Below are positions 1-8,586 of a DNA stretch of 64,000 nt, one piece after another (within the stretch, counting starts at the first letter, position 1; each line of letters begins with the position of its first letter). The stretch spans positions 186,001-250,000 of the forward strand of contig NZ_UAQZ01000017.1 in assembly GCF_900446215.1 (NCBI RefSeq). Reading direction: 5' to 3'. This DNA comes from Burkholderia cenocepacia (lineage in GTDB: Bacteria; Pseudomonadota; Gammaproteobacteria; Burkholderiales; Burkholderiaceae). The translations under genes were made by a program, and so were the position numbers. The notes beneath the pieces were generated by a model, which did not search any database, had not been told where the DNA came from, and saw nothing but the letters and a program-made list of their open reading frames with translations.

Positions 1-540
1 GCATGCGAAGCCGACCTGCCGCTCGGCCCGCGCCCGGTCGTGCGCGCCCATCGCGACGCGCGCATCCTGATCGTCGGGCAGGCGCCGGGCGCACGCGTCC
101 ATGCGAGCGGGATTCCATGGGACGACGCGAGCGGCAAGCGGCTGCGCGACTGGCTCGGCGTCGACGCCGAGACCTTCTACGACGAGACGCGCTTCGCGAT
201 CGTGCCGATGGGCTTCTGCTACCCGGGCCGCGGCGCGAGCGGCGACAACCCGCCGCGCCCCGAATGCGCGCCCCTGTGGATCGACCGGCTGCTGGCCGAA
301 CTGCCGTCGATCCGGCTCACGCTGCTGATCGGCCAGTACGCGCAGCGGCATTTCCTGCGCGGCGCCCGCAAGGCGACGCTGACCGATACCGTGCAAGCCT
401 GGCGCGACTACGGCCCGGCCGTCCTGCCGCTGCCGCATCCGTCGCCGCGCAACCAGGCCTGGTTCAAGCACCATCCATGGTTCGACGCCGAGGTCGTACC
501 CGAGCTGCGGCGCCGGATCGCGCCGCTCGCGGCAGGCTGA
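1..540 (+). CDS. Uracil-DNA glycosylase family protein, 5' truncated
   Basis: The reading frame is open from the first base, so the true start lies outside the window; an internal GTG at 40 is not needed. The visible 179 residues show two uracil-DNA glycosylase superfamily motifs: an N-terminal loop beginning ILIVGQAPG and continuing through GIPWDDASG, and a C-terminal HPSPRN that corresponds to the HPSPLS-type uracil-binding loop. Enzymes of this fold remove uracil or related bases from DNA in the cytoplasm, starting base-excision repair. The product ends at TGA 538-540, 89 bases before the AraC gene on the same strand. Substrate choice cannot be read from the sequence, and members of this subgroup are often annotated only as family proteins. 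I am confident of the superfamily but not of activity. Confidence 0.85.
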   Translation, partial: ACEADLPLGPRPVVRAHRDARILIVGQAPGARVHASGIPWDDASGKRLRDWLGVDAETFYDETRFAIVPMGFCYPGRGASGDNPPRPECAPLWIDRLLAELPSIRLTLLIGQYAQRHFLRGARKATLTDTVQAWRDYGPAVLPLPHPSPRNQAWFKHHPWFDAEVVPELRRRIAPLAAG

Positions 541-629
541 GCGGGGCCCGCGAGCCGGCGCCCGGCCCCGGCGCGCCCGGTTCGCTGTACCATCGCGGCT
601 CAACCGCGTCACGAACAGCACAATCCTTC

Positions 630-1571
630 ATGCCCTCCACCGCCCCGCCGCGCCTGTACGGGATGCCCGAACGCAGCGACCGGCTCGATTTCTACATCCG
701 CGACCAGGCGTCGCGCCAGGCGATCACCGAGCCGCACCGGCACGCGTATTTCCAGATCCAGTTCAACCTCGGCGGCGACACCGAGCAGCGCATCGGCGGC
801 GTCACGCGGCCGTTTCCGCGCGGCGCGCTCGCGTTCGTGCTGCCGCACCGCGAGCACCTGATTCCGCATCCGGAAGGCGCGCACTTCATCGTGATCAATT
901 TCAGCCAGGCGTTCCTGCGCGCCGATCTCGACGTCGATCCGCTCGATCTCGAGGACGTGCCCGCGCACCGCTTCCCCGAACTGACGCCGTTCCGCTTCCA
1001 GGAGCACCTCGATTTCATCCTGACCGGCGATACGTACGACGAAGCGCGCCGCCTCGCGCTGTGCATGCTCGACGCCGATCGCGTGCGCACCTTCGGCTCG
1101 ACCACGTTGCTGCGCGGCTACCTGCTGCAACTGATCGGGCTCGTCTGCACGCAGTACGCGGGCGCGCTCGACAAGCTCGCGCAGCGCGGCGCCCAGCGCG
1201 CCGGCCGGCGCGACGCGCTGGCCCGCGTGCTGCGCCACGTGCGGGCGAACCTGACGCGTGAGGACCTGACGCTCGCCGCGACCGCCGAAGCCGCGTTCCT
1301 GTCGCCGAACTACCTCGCGCACCTCGTTCGCAAGGAAACCGGCAGCACCTTCACCGATCTCGTCACCGAGCGCCGGATCGCGCTCGCGCAGTCGCTGCTG
1401 GCCCACACCAGCCGGCGCATCGCGGACATCGCGCGCTCGGTCGGCTTCCGCGACGAAGGGTATTTCGCGCGGCGCTTCCGCGCGCGGGTCGGCGTGTCGC
1501 CGAAGGCGTACCGCGACGCGAACGCCGCGCTGCCCGCCGCCGACGACACGCAGGCGGCCGCCGACGCGTAG
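630..1571 (+). CDS. AraC-family transcriptional regulator
   Basis: This 313-residue protein has the usual two-part AraC layout. The N-terminal half is cupin-like, with EPHRHAYFQIQFNLGG near residue 35. The C-terminal hundred residues carry two helix-turn-helix units; the second contains IADIARSVGFRDEGYFARRF, the classic AraC signature, followed by GVSPKAYR. The start is the ATG at 630; the frame stays open upstream only because of GC bias and the upstream part overlaps the glycosylase gene in another frame. The gene is followed after 116 bases by a fumarylpyruvate-hydrolase-like gene on the same strand, so it may control that gene, but the effector is unknown. The DNA-binding assignment is secure; the regulon is inference. 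Confidence 0.88.
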   Translation: MPSTAPPRLYGMPERSDRLDFYIRDQASRQAITEPHRHAYFQIQFNLGGDTEQRIGGVTRPFPRGALAFVLPHREHLIPHPEGAHFIVINFSQAFLRADLDVDPLDLEDVPAHRFPELTPFRFQEHLDFILTGDTYDEARRLALCMLDADRVRTFGSTTLLRGYLLQLIGLVCTQYAGALDKLAQRGAQRAGRRDALARVLRHVRANLTREDLTLAATAEAAFLSPNYLAHLVRKETGSTFTDLVTERRIALAQSLLAHTSRRIADIARSVGFRDEGYFARRFRARVGVSPKAYRDANAALPAADDTQAAADA

Positions 1572-1687
1572 TTTTGTCCCGGTAAAACGCAGTTGCGTCG
1601 CATCCGGGCGCATGCGCGTCGGGTATCGTTGCACGCATGCCGGCCACTGCGCCGGCCATCCGTCTTCCTACCGAACGAGGCCATCCG

Positions 1688-2386
<699 letters not shown>

Positions 2387-2440
2387 CGCCGCACGCACGG
2401 CGGCGCCTGTCCGGGCCGCCGCGCGAGATCCCGGTGCCGG

Positions 2441-2980
2441 TCAGTCGTAGCGGCGCAGAAAGGCGTCGGCGACGGCCGGCGGATTCAGCGCTTTCGCCGA
2501 CGCGTTTTCCAGCGCCTCGGCCGCATCGTCGTCGCTGATCGACACGAACAGCGTGATCGCCGCCCGGTCATCGCCCGTGCCGAACACGCCGTCGCGATCG
2601 AGCAGCCGCAATGCCTCGATCATGTCGGCGTGCAGTTGCCGGGAAAATTCGCTGAAGCGCGACGGGACGAACTGCGGGCTCAGCACTTCGTCGGCCAGCC
2701 GGCCGCAGATCGCGTTGAACGGCGAAGCCTCGGCCGCCGCGTACGCCCACTCGGCCACGCCCCACACGAACCACGGGTCGTCGTCCGCCACCGCCTGCCG
2801 CGCGCGGACCCGGCGCAGCCCTTCGACCGAATTGGCCGCCGGCACCACCGTCATCGCACCGCTGTCGGTGTACAACGCAAACGCGTAGAAATGCTCGTCC
2901 GGGTGCAACGCCCGCAGCGCCCGGAAGGTCGCCCTCGCGGCATCGGCAATATCCCGCTGGAAATCAGAAAAGTCGCTCAT
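2441..2980 (-). CDS. DUF4303 domain protein
   Basis: A soluble acidic 179-residue protein with the hallmarks of the DUF4303 family: an early FYAFALYTDSGAMTVVPAAN strand pattern, a central tryptophan-rich DDPWFVWGVAEWAY, and a C-terminal AITLFVSISDDDAAE. The function of this family is not established. The start at 2980 is supported by a GAGGA ribosome-binding site six bases upstream; an upstream in-frame start at 3100 would add 40 low-complexity residues overlapping the intergenic region. The gene converges with the FAH gene (54 bases between stop codons) and lies downstream of the Bcr/CflA exporter on the same strand, with 126 bases between them, so read-through is possible. Confidence 0.75.
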   Translation of the reverse strand: MSDFSDFQRDIADAARATFRALRALHPDEHFYAFALYTDSGAMTVVPAANSVEGLRRVRARQAVADDDPWFVWGVAEWAYAAAEASPFNAICGRLADEVLSPQFVPSRFSEFSRQLHADMIEALRLLDRDGVFGTGDDRAAITLFVSISDDDAAEALENASAKALNPPAVADAFLRRYD

Positions 2981-3106
2981 CGCATCCTCGTCCAGTCGCC
3001 TTTTGCGCTCGTCGGGACACGCGGCGCGCGGCTCGTGCGTCGTCTCCCGGCATGCGGCGGATTGTCCGTCATTCGGCCGCGCGCCGGTACCGGGGCGCAC
3101 CCGCGC

Positions 3107-4318
3107 TCACCGCCCGGCGTCCTGTCCGTCGAACACCCGCACGCACACGGCGGCCGCCAGCGCGATCGCCGCCGACAGCAGCATCATCGCGAGCGGCAGG
3201 TAGCCCGCGTTGCCGACGGTCAGCAGCGCGCCCGTCAACGACGACAGCGCGGCGCCGCCGCCGATCGTCATCGCGCCGGCCAGCCCCGACGCGCTGCCCG
3301 CCAGTTCCGGGCGCACCGACACCGCGCCCGCATGGGCGCCCGGGTTGCTCAGCCCGTTGCCGATGCCGACCAGCACGCACGGCCCGAACCATGCGAGCGC
3401 GTGCGTCGCGCCGCCGAACATCAGCGCAAGCCCGATCAGCGGCCCCACGCACGCGACGACCCGCCCGCCCAGGATCGTCGTGGCCAGCGCGTAGCGGCGC
3501 GCGCCCCGCGCGGCCAGCAAGCTGCCGCACACGAAACCGGCCGTGATCGTCCCCATGTAGACGCCGATCTCCGCCGGCGCGATGCCGAATCGCGTTTTCG
3601 CGGCAAGCGGCGCGCCGGCCAGGAACGCATAGAACGCGCCCGTCGAAAACGCCATGCACAGCGCATAGGCCCAGAAGCGGCGCGCACGGAGCAGCGCCGG
3701 ATACGCGCGAAGCTGCTGCCCGAAGCTCGACGACCGGCGCGTATGGGTTTCGACGAGATCGCGCGCGCACCAGGCGAACAGCCCGATGCCGACCCCGCCA
3801 AGCAACCAGAAGCTCGCGCGCCAGCCGACCGTCTGGTCGAGTGCGCCGCCGAGCGTCGGGCCAAGCATCGGCGCGAATGCGGCCGCCATCGCCGCATAGC
3901 CGATCCGGCTCGCCGCGCGCGCGCCACCGCCGGTGTCGCGGATCGCCGCCATCGACACCGGATAGACCGGCGTGATCGCCGCCTGCATCAGCCGGCAGCC
4001 GAGAAACACGCGGATATCGGCCGCCATCGCGCAACCGAGCGACCCGAGCGCGAATAGCGCGACGCTCGTCAGCACGATCGGCCGCCGCCCGAACCGGTCG
4101 GACAGCGGCCCCGTCACGAACTCGAGCGATGCGGCCACCGCCGCATACCCGCCGAGCGACAGCGCGACGAGCGCATAGTCGGTGTGCAGGTCGCGCACGA
4201 TCGACGGCAGCGACGGCAGGAACAGGCTCAGCGGCAAGACCGACAACGCGCACAGCAGGATCAGCGTGGCGTGCCGCGGCGACGCCGGGTCGGACGCGGT
4301 CGACAGGTTCGATGACAA
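3107..4318 (-). CDS. Bcr/CflA-type MFS drug exporter
   Basis: The 403-residue product has twelve hydrophobic segments and the major facilitator motif A in the loop after helix 2 (GPLSDRFGRRPI), plus the antiporter-like motif C in helix 5 (APMLGPTLGGALD). Order and length match Bcr/CflA proton-driven drug exporters of the inner membrane. Translation most likely begins at the TTG at 4318, because GGGAGGG lies seven bases upstream and no ATG is better placed. What is unusual is the 5' region: the mRNA would start near 4505, encode a 16-residue leader peptide, and pass a strong intrinsic terminator 45 bases before this start. That arrangement implies that expression depends on how well ribosomes translate the leader, which would suit a pump for translation inhibitors. 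The substrate is unknown. Confidence 0.88.
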   Translation of the reverse strand: MSSNLSTASDPASPRHATLILLCALSVLPLSLFLPSLPSIVRDLHTDYALVALSLGGYAAVAASLEFVTGPLSDRFGRRPIVLTSVALFALGSLGCAMAADIRVFLGCRLMQAAITPVYPVSMAAIRDTGGGARAASRIGYAAMAAAFAPMLGPTLGGALDQTVGWRASFWLLGGVGIGLFAWCARDLVETHTRRSSSFGQQLRAYPALLRARRFWAYALCMAFSTGAFYAFLAGAPLAAKTRFGIAPAEIGVYMGTITAGFVCGSLLAARGARRYALATTILGGRVVACVGPLIGLALMFGGATHALAWFGPCVLVGIGNGLSNPGAHAGAVSVRPELAGSASGLAGAMTIGGGAALSSLTGALLTVGNAGYLPLAMMLLSAAIALAAAVCVRVFDGQDAGR

Positions 4319-4362
4319 GCGGATGCCCTCCCGCGCACGGGCCGCACGGCCGTGCGCAACAC

Positions 4363-4391
4363 AAAAAAAAGCCCCCGAACGAGTCGGGGGC
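4363..4391 (-). terminator. Intrinsic terminator inside the leader of the Bcr/CflA exporter mRNA
   Basis: Read on the minus strand, an 8-bp perfect stem (GCCCCCGA with TCGGGGGC) closes a five-base loop and is followed by eight consecutive T residues. It lies after the leader-peptide stop codon and before the exporter start, so it can only act as an attenuator or as a block to transcripts entering from upstream. It does not terminate any complete gene, because the HtrA gene ends at 4547 with a promoter in between. Confidence 0.85.
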
Positions 4392-4431
4392 GCATGGGTG
4401 CCGGCGCGATCCCGCTACCGGACCCTGCGCC
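4389..4431 (-). promoter_or_regulatory. Candidate antiterminator hairpin overlapping leader codons and terminator
   Basis: On the minus strand the segment 4431-4418 can pair with 4404-4389: six base pairs (GGCGCA with TGCGCC), a one-base bulge, four pairs (GGGT with ACCC), another one-base bulge and four pairs (CCGG with CCGG), with a 13-base loop. The 5' arm lies in the last codons of the leader peptide; the 3' arm shares three bases (4391-4389) with the terminator stem. The overlap is short, so exclusion would be partial, but the hairpin is long and GC-rich. A ribosome at the leader stop codon would cover the 5' arm and free the terminator; a ribosome stalled earlier would leave the hairpin free to form. 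Confidence 0.55.
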
Positions 4432-4465
4432 TGTGGATGACTACGATGAAGCAAGCCGTTTTCAT
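4415..4465 (-). CDS. Putative leader peptide MKTACFIVVIHRRRVR
   Basis: This 16-codon open frame starts at an ATG with AGGAG nine bases upstream and ends at TAG 4417-4415. It lies about 40 bases after a good promoter and immediately before an antiterminator/terminator pair, so position and signals all match an attenuation leader. The peptide is a short hydrophobic run followed by HRRRVR, and two of its four arginine codons are AGG, which is rare in such GC-rich genomes. I do not recognise it as a known named leader peptide. Expression of the peptide is inferred, not shown. Confidence 0.65.
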   Translation of the reverse strand: MKTACFIVVIHRRRVR

Positions 4466-4512
4466 GCTGAATGGCTCCTGGATGCGTGGCGGACCGCCAG
4501 CGATATCGGACG

Positions 4513-4542
4513 ATGTTAGGCGGACGACGGCAGCCGCGTCAA
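4513..4542 (-). promoter_or_regulatory. Sigma-70 type promoter for the leader and Bcr/CflA exporter
   Basis: On the minus strand TTGACG (4542-4537) and TAACAT (4518-4513) are separated by 18 bases. It is one of the better housekeeping-type promoters in the window and sits just after the stop codon of the HtrA gene, giving the exporter its own transcript with a leader of nearly 190 bases. Confidence 0.65.
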
Positions 4543-4546
4543 CGCC

Positions 4547-6127
4547 CTAACGCGCGCGCACCGACACGAACTTCCGCGCGTTGTTGCGCTGGATCAGCAC
4601 GGCGATCACGCTGCCGCCGCTCGCTTCAAGCGTCGGTACGTCGTCCGGCGTCTCGAGCAGCGTGTCGTTGAGCTCCAGCACCACGTCGCCCGGCTGGATA
4701 CCGGCGCGCGCGGCCGGGCCATGCACCGCATCCACCATCATCCCGACCGCGAGCCCGGTCGAACGGCGCTCGTCGTCGCTCAACGCGTGCATCGTCAGGC
4801 CGAGGCGGTCGCCGTGGTCGCCTGCATCGCCCGCCCCCGAACCCGGCCCCGGCCGCGCGGCGGCCTTCGGCGCGGCCATGCCGACCGTGGCGACCGCGCT
4901 ACCCGCGTCGTCGGCGCCGGTGATCGTCAGCATCATCGGCGCACGGTTGCGGATCACGCGCAGCCGCGCCTTGCCGCCCGGTGGCAGCGCGCCGGCCAGA
5001 TCGTTCAGTTCGGCCGAGTGGCCGATCGTCTTGTCGCCCACCTTCACGATCACGTCGCCGGGTTTCAGGCCGGCCGCGGCGGCCGGCGAGCCGGGCGCGA
5101 CCCCGTTGACGAGTGCGCCCGCCGCACGCGGCAGTCCGAACGCCGCGGCCAGGCCGACGCCCACGTCCTGCACGTCGACGCCGAACGCATTGCCCGACGA
5201 CGCCTCCGCCGCGGGCGGCGGAGCCTGCTGCGCCTGCACTTGCGCCTGCTGTTGCGCACGCAACTGGGCGCGCACCTTCGTCGCGAACGCGATCGGGATG
5301 GCGAATGTCGTGCTCGCGTAGCGGTCGGCGCCCGTATAGACCTGCACCGCGATGCCGATCACGTCACCCGCGCGATTGAACACCGGGCCGCCCGAGTTGT
5401 CGGGGTTCGGTGCGATGTCGGTTTCGAAGAACGGAAACGCGCTGCCGTCCGGCAGCCGGCGCGACGTCGCGCTGACGATGCCGGCCGTGACCGTGTTGCC
5501 CGAGCCGTCCGGCGCGCCGATCGTCATCACCGGTTCGCCCGCGCGCACTTTCGACGAATCGCCGACGCGCACGAACGGCAGCTTCGTCGCGTCGACGCGC
5601 AGCACGGCCACGTCGCTTTGCGGATCGACGGCCAGTACCGTCGCCTTGAATTCGCGCCGGTCGGTGAGCCGCACCGTCACGTCGGTCGCCTCGTCGACCA
5701 CATGAGCGGACGTGAGGATCAGGCCATCGGCGCTGACGATGAAACCCGAGCCGCTGCCGGACACCGCACGCGGCGCGGTATCGGGCGCCGGTGCCTGCGG
5801 CCCCGGCGCGGACGGCGGTGCGCCATGGCGGAAGAACGCGGCGAGCGGATCGTCGGGATCGAGCATGGCAAAGGCCGGGCCGCCGGTTTGCGGGTCGGGC
5901 GTGGCGGCCATGATGGTCACGACCGCCGGGCCGTAGCGCTCGACGATCGCCGGGAAGTCGACCGGCATCGCGTAAGGCGCGGCGGGCGGCCGCGCCTTCA
6001 TCGCGGGCGGTGCGGCGGGCGGTGCGACGGTGCCGGCGATGGCGGCGGGCGGCGGCAAGATTCCGGCAAGCACGCCCCCGATCAACGCGGTGCGAAGCAC
6101 GGCGCGAGCAAGCGTCTGGCAGACCAC
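4547..6127 (-). CDS. HtrA/Deg-type periplasmic serine protease with two PDZ domains
   Basis: The product is about 526 residues: a signal peptide (hydrophobic LIGGVLAGILPPP then AIAG), a proline/alanine-rich linker, a trypsin-like domain and two PDZ domains (around 330-410 and 450-520). The catalytic triad is visible as His142 (TSAHVVD), Asp172 (SDVAVLRV) and Ser245 (DNSGGPV). HtrA proteases degrade or refold damaged envelope proteins. The residue two before the nucleophile is Asp instead of the near-universal Gly (NPDNSGG instead of NPGNSGG); that Gly normally helps build the oxyanion hole. I chose the GTG at 6127 because GGGGGAGGTG lies just upstream; an ATG at 6208 would add a poorly organised stretch before the signal peptide. 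The protein is longer and more linker-rich than typical DegP or DegQ. Family is sure, activity is not. Confidence 0.85.
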   Translation of the reverse strand: MVCQTLARAVLRTALIGGVLAGILPPPAAIAGTVAPPAAPPAMKARPPAAPYAMPVDFPAIVERYGPAVVTIMAATPDPQTGGPAFAMLDPDDPLAAFFRHGAPPSAPGPQAPAPDTAPRAVSGSGSGFIVSADGLILTSAHVVDEATDVTVRLTDRREFKATVLAVDPQSDVAVLRVDATKLPFVRVGDSSKVRAGEPVMTIGAPDGSGNTVTAGIVSATSRRLPDGSAFPFFETDIAPNPDNSGGPVFNRAGDVIGIAVQVYTGADRYASTTFAIPIAFATKVRAQLRAQQQAQVQAQQAPPPAAEASSGNAFGVDVQDVGVGLAAAFGLPRAAGALVNGVAPGSPAAAAGLKPGDVIVKVGDKTIGHSAELNDLAGALPPGGKARLRVIRNRAPMMLTITGADDAGSAVATVGMAAPKAAARPGPGSGAGDAGDHGDRLGLTMHALSDDERRSTGLAVGMMVDAVHGPAARAGIQPGDVVLELNDTLLETPDDVPTLEASGGSVIAVLIQRNNARKFVSVRAR

Positions 6128-6446
6128 GGTGCACCTCCCCCGGGCAGTCGCGACGCCACCCTGCGCGAGACGCGCAGGCGCCCGACGAGCACCGGTACAC
6201 GCCTCCATTTATAGCCCACGCGCCGGTTGGAACATACGAATCGAAACCCGTATGCCGGGAGGTGCCCGGGCGGCGGAACCGCGAGGGCGGCCGTTTCGAA
6301 CAAAGTGCGCGGTTCGTCAATCCGAATATCCACCACGCATTGGGGTGCGTGCCACGCTCACCGCCATCGTCGCAGTCTGCGGCCAATCGTCAGCCTGTTG
6401 CGCATCGCGACAGACAGCGTGCGGCACGCAAACCGCAAACGGCCGG

Positions 6447-7352
6447 TCAATGGCACGACAACACCGCCACCCCGCCGACGCCGGACGTGTTCGGCAACGC
6501 AACCGTATAACCGACGGCGACCAACGGCTGCGCGGCGTCATGTCCGACGACGATCGATTGAAGCGTCGCGGGCCCGGTGGTCTTCAACACGCCGTTCAAC
6601 GGCACCTGCGTGTACGTCAGCGCCTGTTGCGCACTCCCCAGCTTGATCGACAGGTCCAGCGTGGTGAGCGTGCGCGTGACCGGATCGAGCGTGGCCGAAC
6701 TCGACACGAGCGCACCGCTCATGTCGCCGTAGGTGCTCGCCACCGTGTCGGCGATCACCTGCGTACACGAAAGCGGGCCACCGGCGGCGGGCAACGACAG
6801 CGGCGTGCCGACCGCGTAGTGAACGCCTTGCGAATCGTTATAGGTGTTGCCGTCGGTGTCCATCGCGCGATTCCACCGGCCGATCGCCACATCGGTGCCG
6901 ACGCCCTGGATCTCGGTCACGGCCCCGTGGTCGAGCCCGAGGCAGTCGGTCGCCGCCGCCGACGACGCAAGCGTCGTGAATGCGCCGCTTCCCTGCTGAA
7001 CCAGGCTCGTCGCGGGCACATTGGCCGCCGTCATGTTGCGGTTCTTCGCCCACTCGCTCGGCAAATTCGGCACCACGAGCACCGCCAGTTGGCCGTTGCT
7101 CGCGGCGACCGGCGATGCCGCACCCGAATAGCTGAAGTTGCCGTTCGGCCGGCAGGCCGTTTGTACGGATGGCTGAGTGGACGCCCCCGGCGACGGCGTG
7201 GCGGGCGACGTGGCCGTCGGCGTCCCTGCCGTATCGTTGTTCGATGCGCTGCTTCCGGTATGGGCGGCGCCACCGTCATCGCCGCCACCACAAGCCGTCA
7301 ACATCAGTACCGTACTTGCCAGACCCACCAGACAGACTTGCTTGCCCCGCAT
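6447..7352 (-). CDS. Putative lipoprotein of unknown function
   Basis: A 301-residue protein beginning with a lipoprotein signal: a short basic start, a hydrophobic stretch and the lipobox LTAC followed by glycines and aspartates. After a Ser/Thr/Pro/Ala-rich linker to about residue 65 comes a domain with a few cysteines (TACRP, TDCLG, LSCTQ, LSCH) that could form disulphides in the periplasm. I do not recognise the domain. AAAGAGGTG stands upstream of the start. The gene lies 48 bases downstream of a CPBP membrane protease on the same strand, so the two are probably co-transcribed. The 319 bases between this gene and the HtrA start (6128-6446) show no further gene and no convincing terminator. 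Confidence 0.75.
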   Translation of the reverse strand: MRGKQVCLVGLASTVLMLTACGGGDDGGAAHTGSSASNNDTAGTPTATSPATPSPGASTQPSVQTACRPNGNFSYSGAASPVAASNGQLAVLVVPNLPSEWAKNRNMTAANVPATSLVQQGSGAFTTLASSAAATDCLGLDHGAVTEIQGVGTDVAIGRWNRAMDTDGNTYNDSQGVHYAVGTPLSLPAAGGPLSCTQVIADTVASTYGDMSGALVSSSATLDPVTRTLTTLDLSIKLGSAQQALTYTQVPLNGVLKTTGPATLQSIVVGHDAAQPLVAVGYTVALPNTSGVGGVAVLSCH

Positions 7353-7400
7353 GCTTCACCTCTTTCTCGTTGTCGAAACCCATCGCCGTGTGCGCCCGGT

Positions 7401-8240
7401 TCACACGGTGCCGTTTGCCGTATTCGCCCGCGCCACGCGCAGCGCATCGACCGACTTGACCAGCCACCCTGCGCCGATGCCGCCCAACGCAAGCGCGCCC
7501 AACCACCAAGAAGTCGGCCAGATCTCGAGCAGGCTCTCCTTCGTGAGGACGAACGGCGACCTCAATGCGACGAGCACCACGGCCGTGTTGTAGCAGGCAT
7601 GAATCAATATCCCCGGCAGCAGTGATCGAGTAGCCGCATACAGTTTCCCGATCAGCAAACCGAGTCCGAATGCGAGCGCGAACTGATACACATTCAAATG
7701 CGCGAGACCGAATACGGCGGCCGAATGGGCAATCGCCGTTCCCTCCGGATACTGTCGCAAAAAGCTGCGCAGCATCACGCCGCGAAACAGCATTTCTTCG
7801 AGTAGCGGCGCAATCACGCACGTCAACACGATCAGGCCGAGCCCGCCATTCACATAAAACTCGCGGGCTTCATCCCGGGTTCCGCTCCACGGGAAAAACT
7901 GCCCGACTCCGACTTCGAGCACGCTCATCGCCACGAGCAATGCCGGTGTGATCAGCAACACGGGCACGAGAAATCGCCCGATCGTCGTTCGCCAGGAATC
8001 GACGCTGTTATGCAGCAAACCACGGTAGGTCAATTTGCTGTGATGAAGCAGCACCGTGAATACGAGCCCGTTCGCGAGCACCCGCCCGATGCTCGCGATC
8101 GCCATCGTCTGAAGCCCGGCGCTGCGGCCGGCCGACCAGATGATCGAGTTCATCAAATACTCGACCATGTTCAGCACGACGACGATAAAAAACGCTTCCA
8201 GCAGATTCGGGAAGCAATAGTGGCTTGAATCGGATTTCAT
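7401..8240 (-). CDS. CPBP family intramembrane metalloprotease
   Basis: A 279-residue membrane protein with about seven hydrophobic segments and the three motifs of the CPBP (Abi, CAAX-protease-like) family: EEMLFRG near residue 147, FGLAHLN near 175, and HACYN near 214. These residues form the intramembrane active site in characterised relatives such as Rce1. Bacterial members act in prenyl-protein-like processing, bacteriocin self-immunity or envelope signalling; nothing here shows which. The gene precedes a lipoprotein gene by 48 bases. Its base composition is somewhat less GC-rich than its neighbours, and it adjoins an AT-richer gap upstream, which may point to transfer. The ribosome-binding site is weak (TAGAG). 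Confidence 0.83.
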   Translation of the reverse strand: MKSDSSHYCFPNLLEAFFIVVVLNMVEYLMNSIIWSAGRSAGLQTMAIASIGRVLANGLVFTVLLHHSKLTYRGLLHNSVDSWRTTIGRFLVPVLLITPALLVAMSVLEVGVGQFFPWSGTRDEAREFYVNGGLGLIVLTCVIAPLLEEMLFRGVMLRSFLRQYPEGTAIAHSAAVFGLAHLNVYQFALAFGLGLLIGKLYAATRSLLPGILIHACYNTAVVLVALRSPFVLTKESLLEIWPTSWWLGALALGGIGAGWLVKSVDALRVARANTANGTV

Positions 8241-8586
8241 CTGGCTCTATACGATTTCGCAGGCGGCACACGCGTGATCGCGCTCGGATGCCTGCAGCCG
8301 ATCTCGTCCGATCGGCGTTTTTATTTATTGGAGCACAGGGCCGACTCGACCTTCGTGCTCCGATATCGATTAACGACGGAAAAGTAACCGTTTTTTACGG
8401 AGAAGGATCGTCGCTCATCGCATGCGTCGCGACAAGCGCCATTGACTATTTTTTACGATCGAAAGAATAGGACTTTCGATTCGGGCCGCGTGGTCGGGAA
8501 ACATCAATATCGAGATAAAGGCCGATCTTTTAGAGGATTCAATGATTTGCGACCGATGCAGCCTTTCGGCGCCTTTAAAGCACCGA
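8241..8586. other. AT-richer intergenic segment with no convincing gene
   Basis: This stretch is clearly lower in GC than the rest of the window, with runs such as TTTTTATTTATTGG near 8317 and TTTTTTACGG near 8391. It separates the CPBP gene from a doubtful short frame at 8587-8868. One plus-strand frame (8225-8470) lacks family features and spans a terminator hairpin. An ATG at 8542 has AGAGG upstream, but its frame runs antisense into the MocR gene. The segment may be a remnant of lost or imported DNA, or may hold a small RNA. Confidence 0.4.
8297..8329 (+). terminator. Orphan intrinsic terminator facing the plus strand
   Basis: GCCGATC (8297-8303) and GATCGGC (8310-8316) pair around a six-base loop and are followed by GTTTTTATTTATT. 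The shape is that of a rho-independent terminator, yet no plus-strand gene ends here. The only transcripts it could end are antisense to the start of the CPBP gene or an unannotated small RNA. Confidence 0.55.

Noticed and set aside
3-629. Upstream extension of the AraC frame to the window start
   Set aside because: Arginine/alanine-rich shadow of the glycosylase gene; the AraC domain begins near 630.
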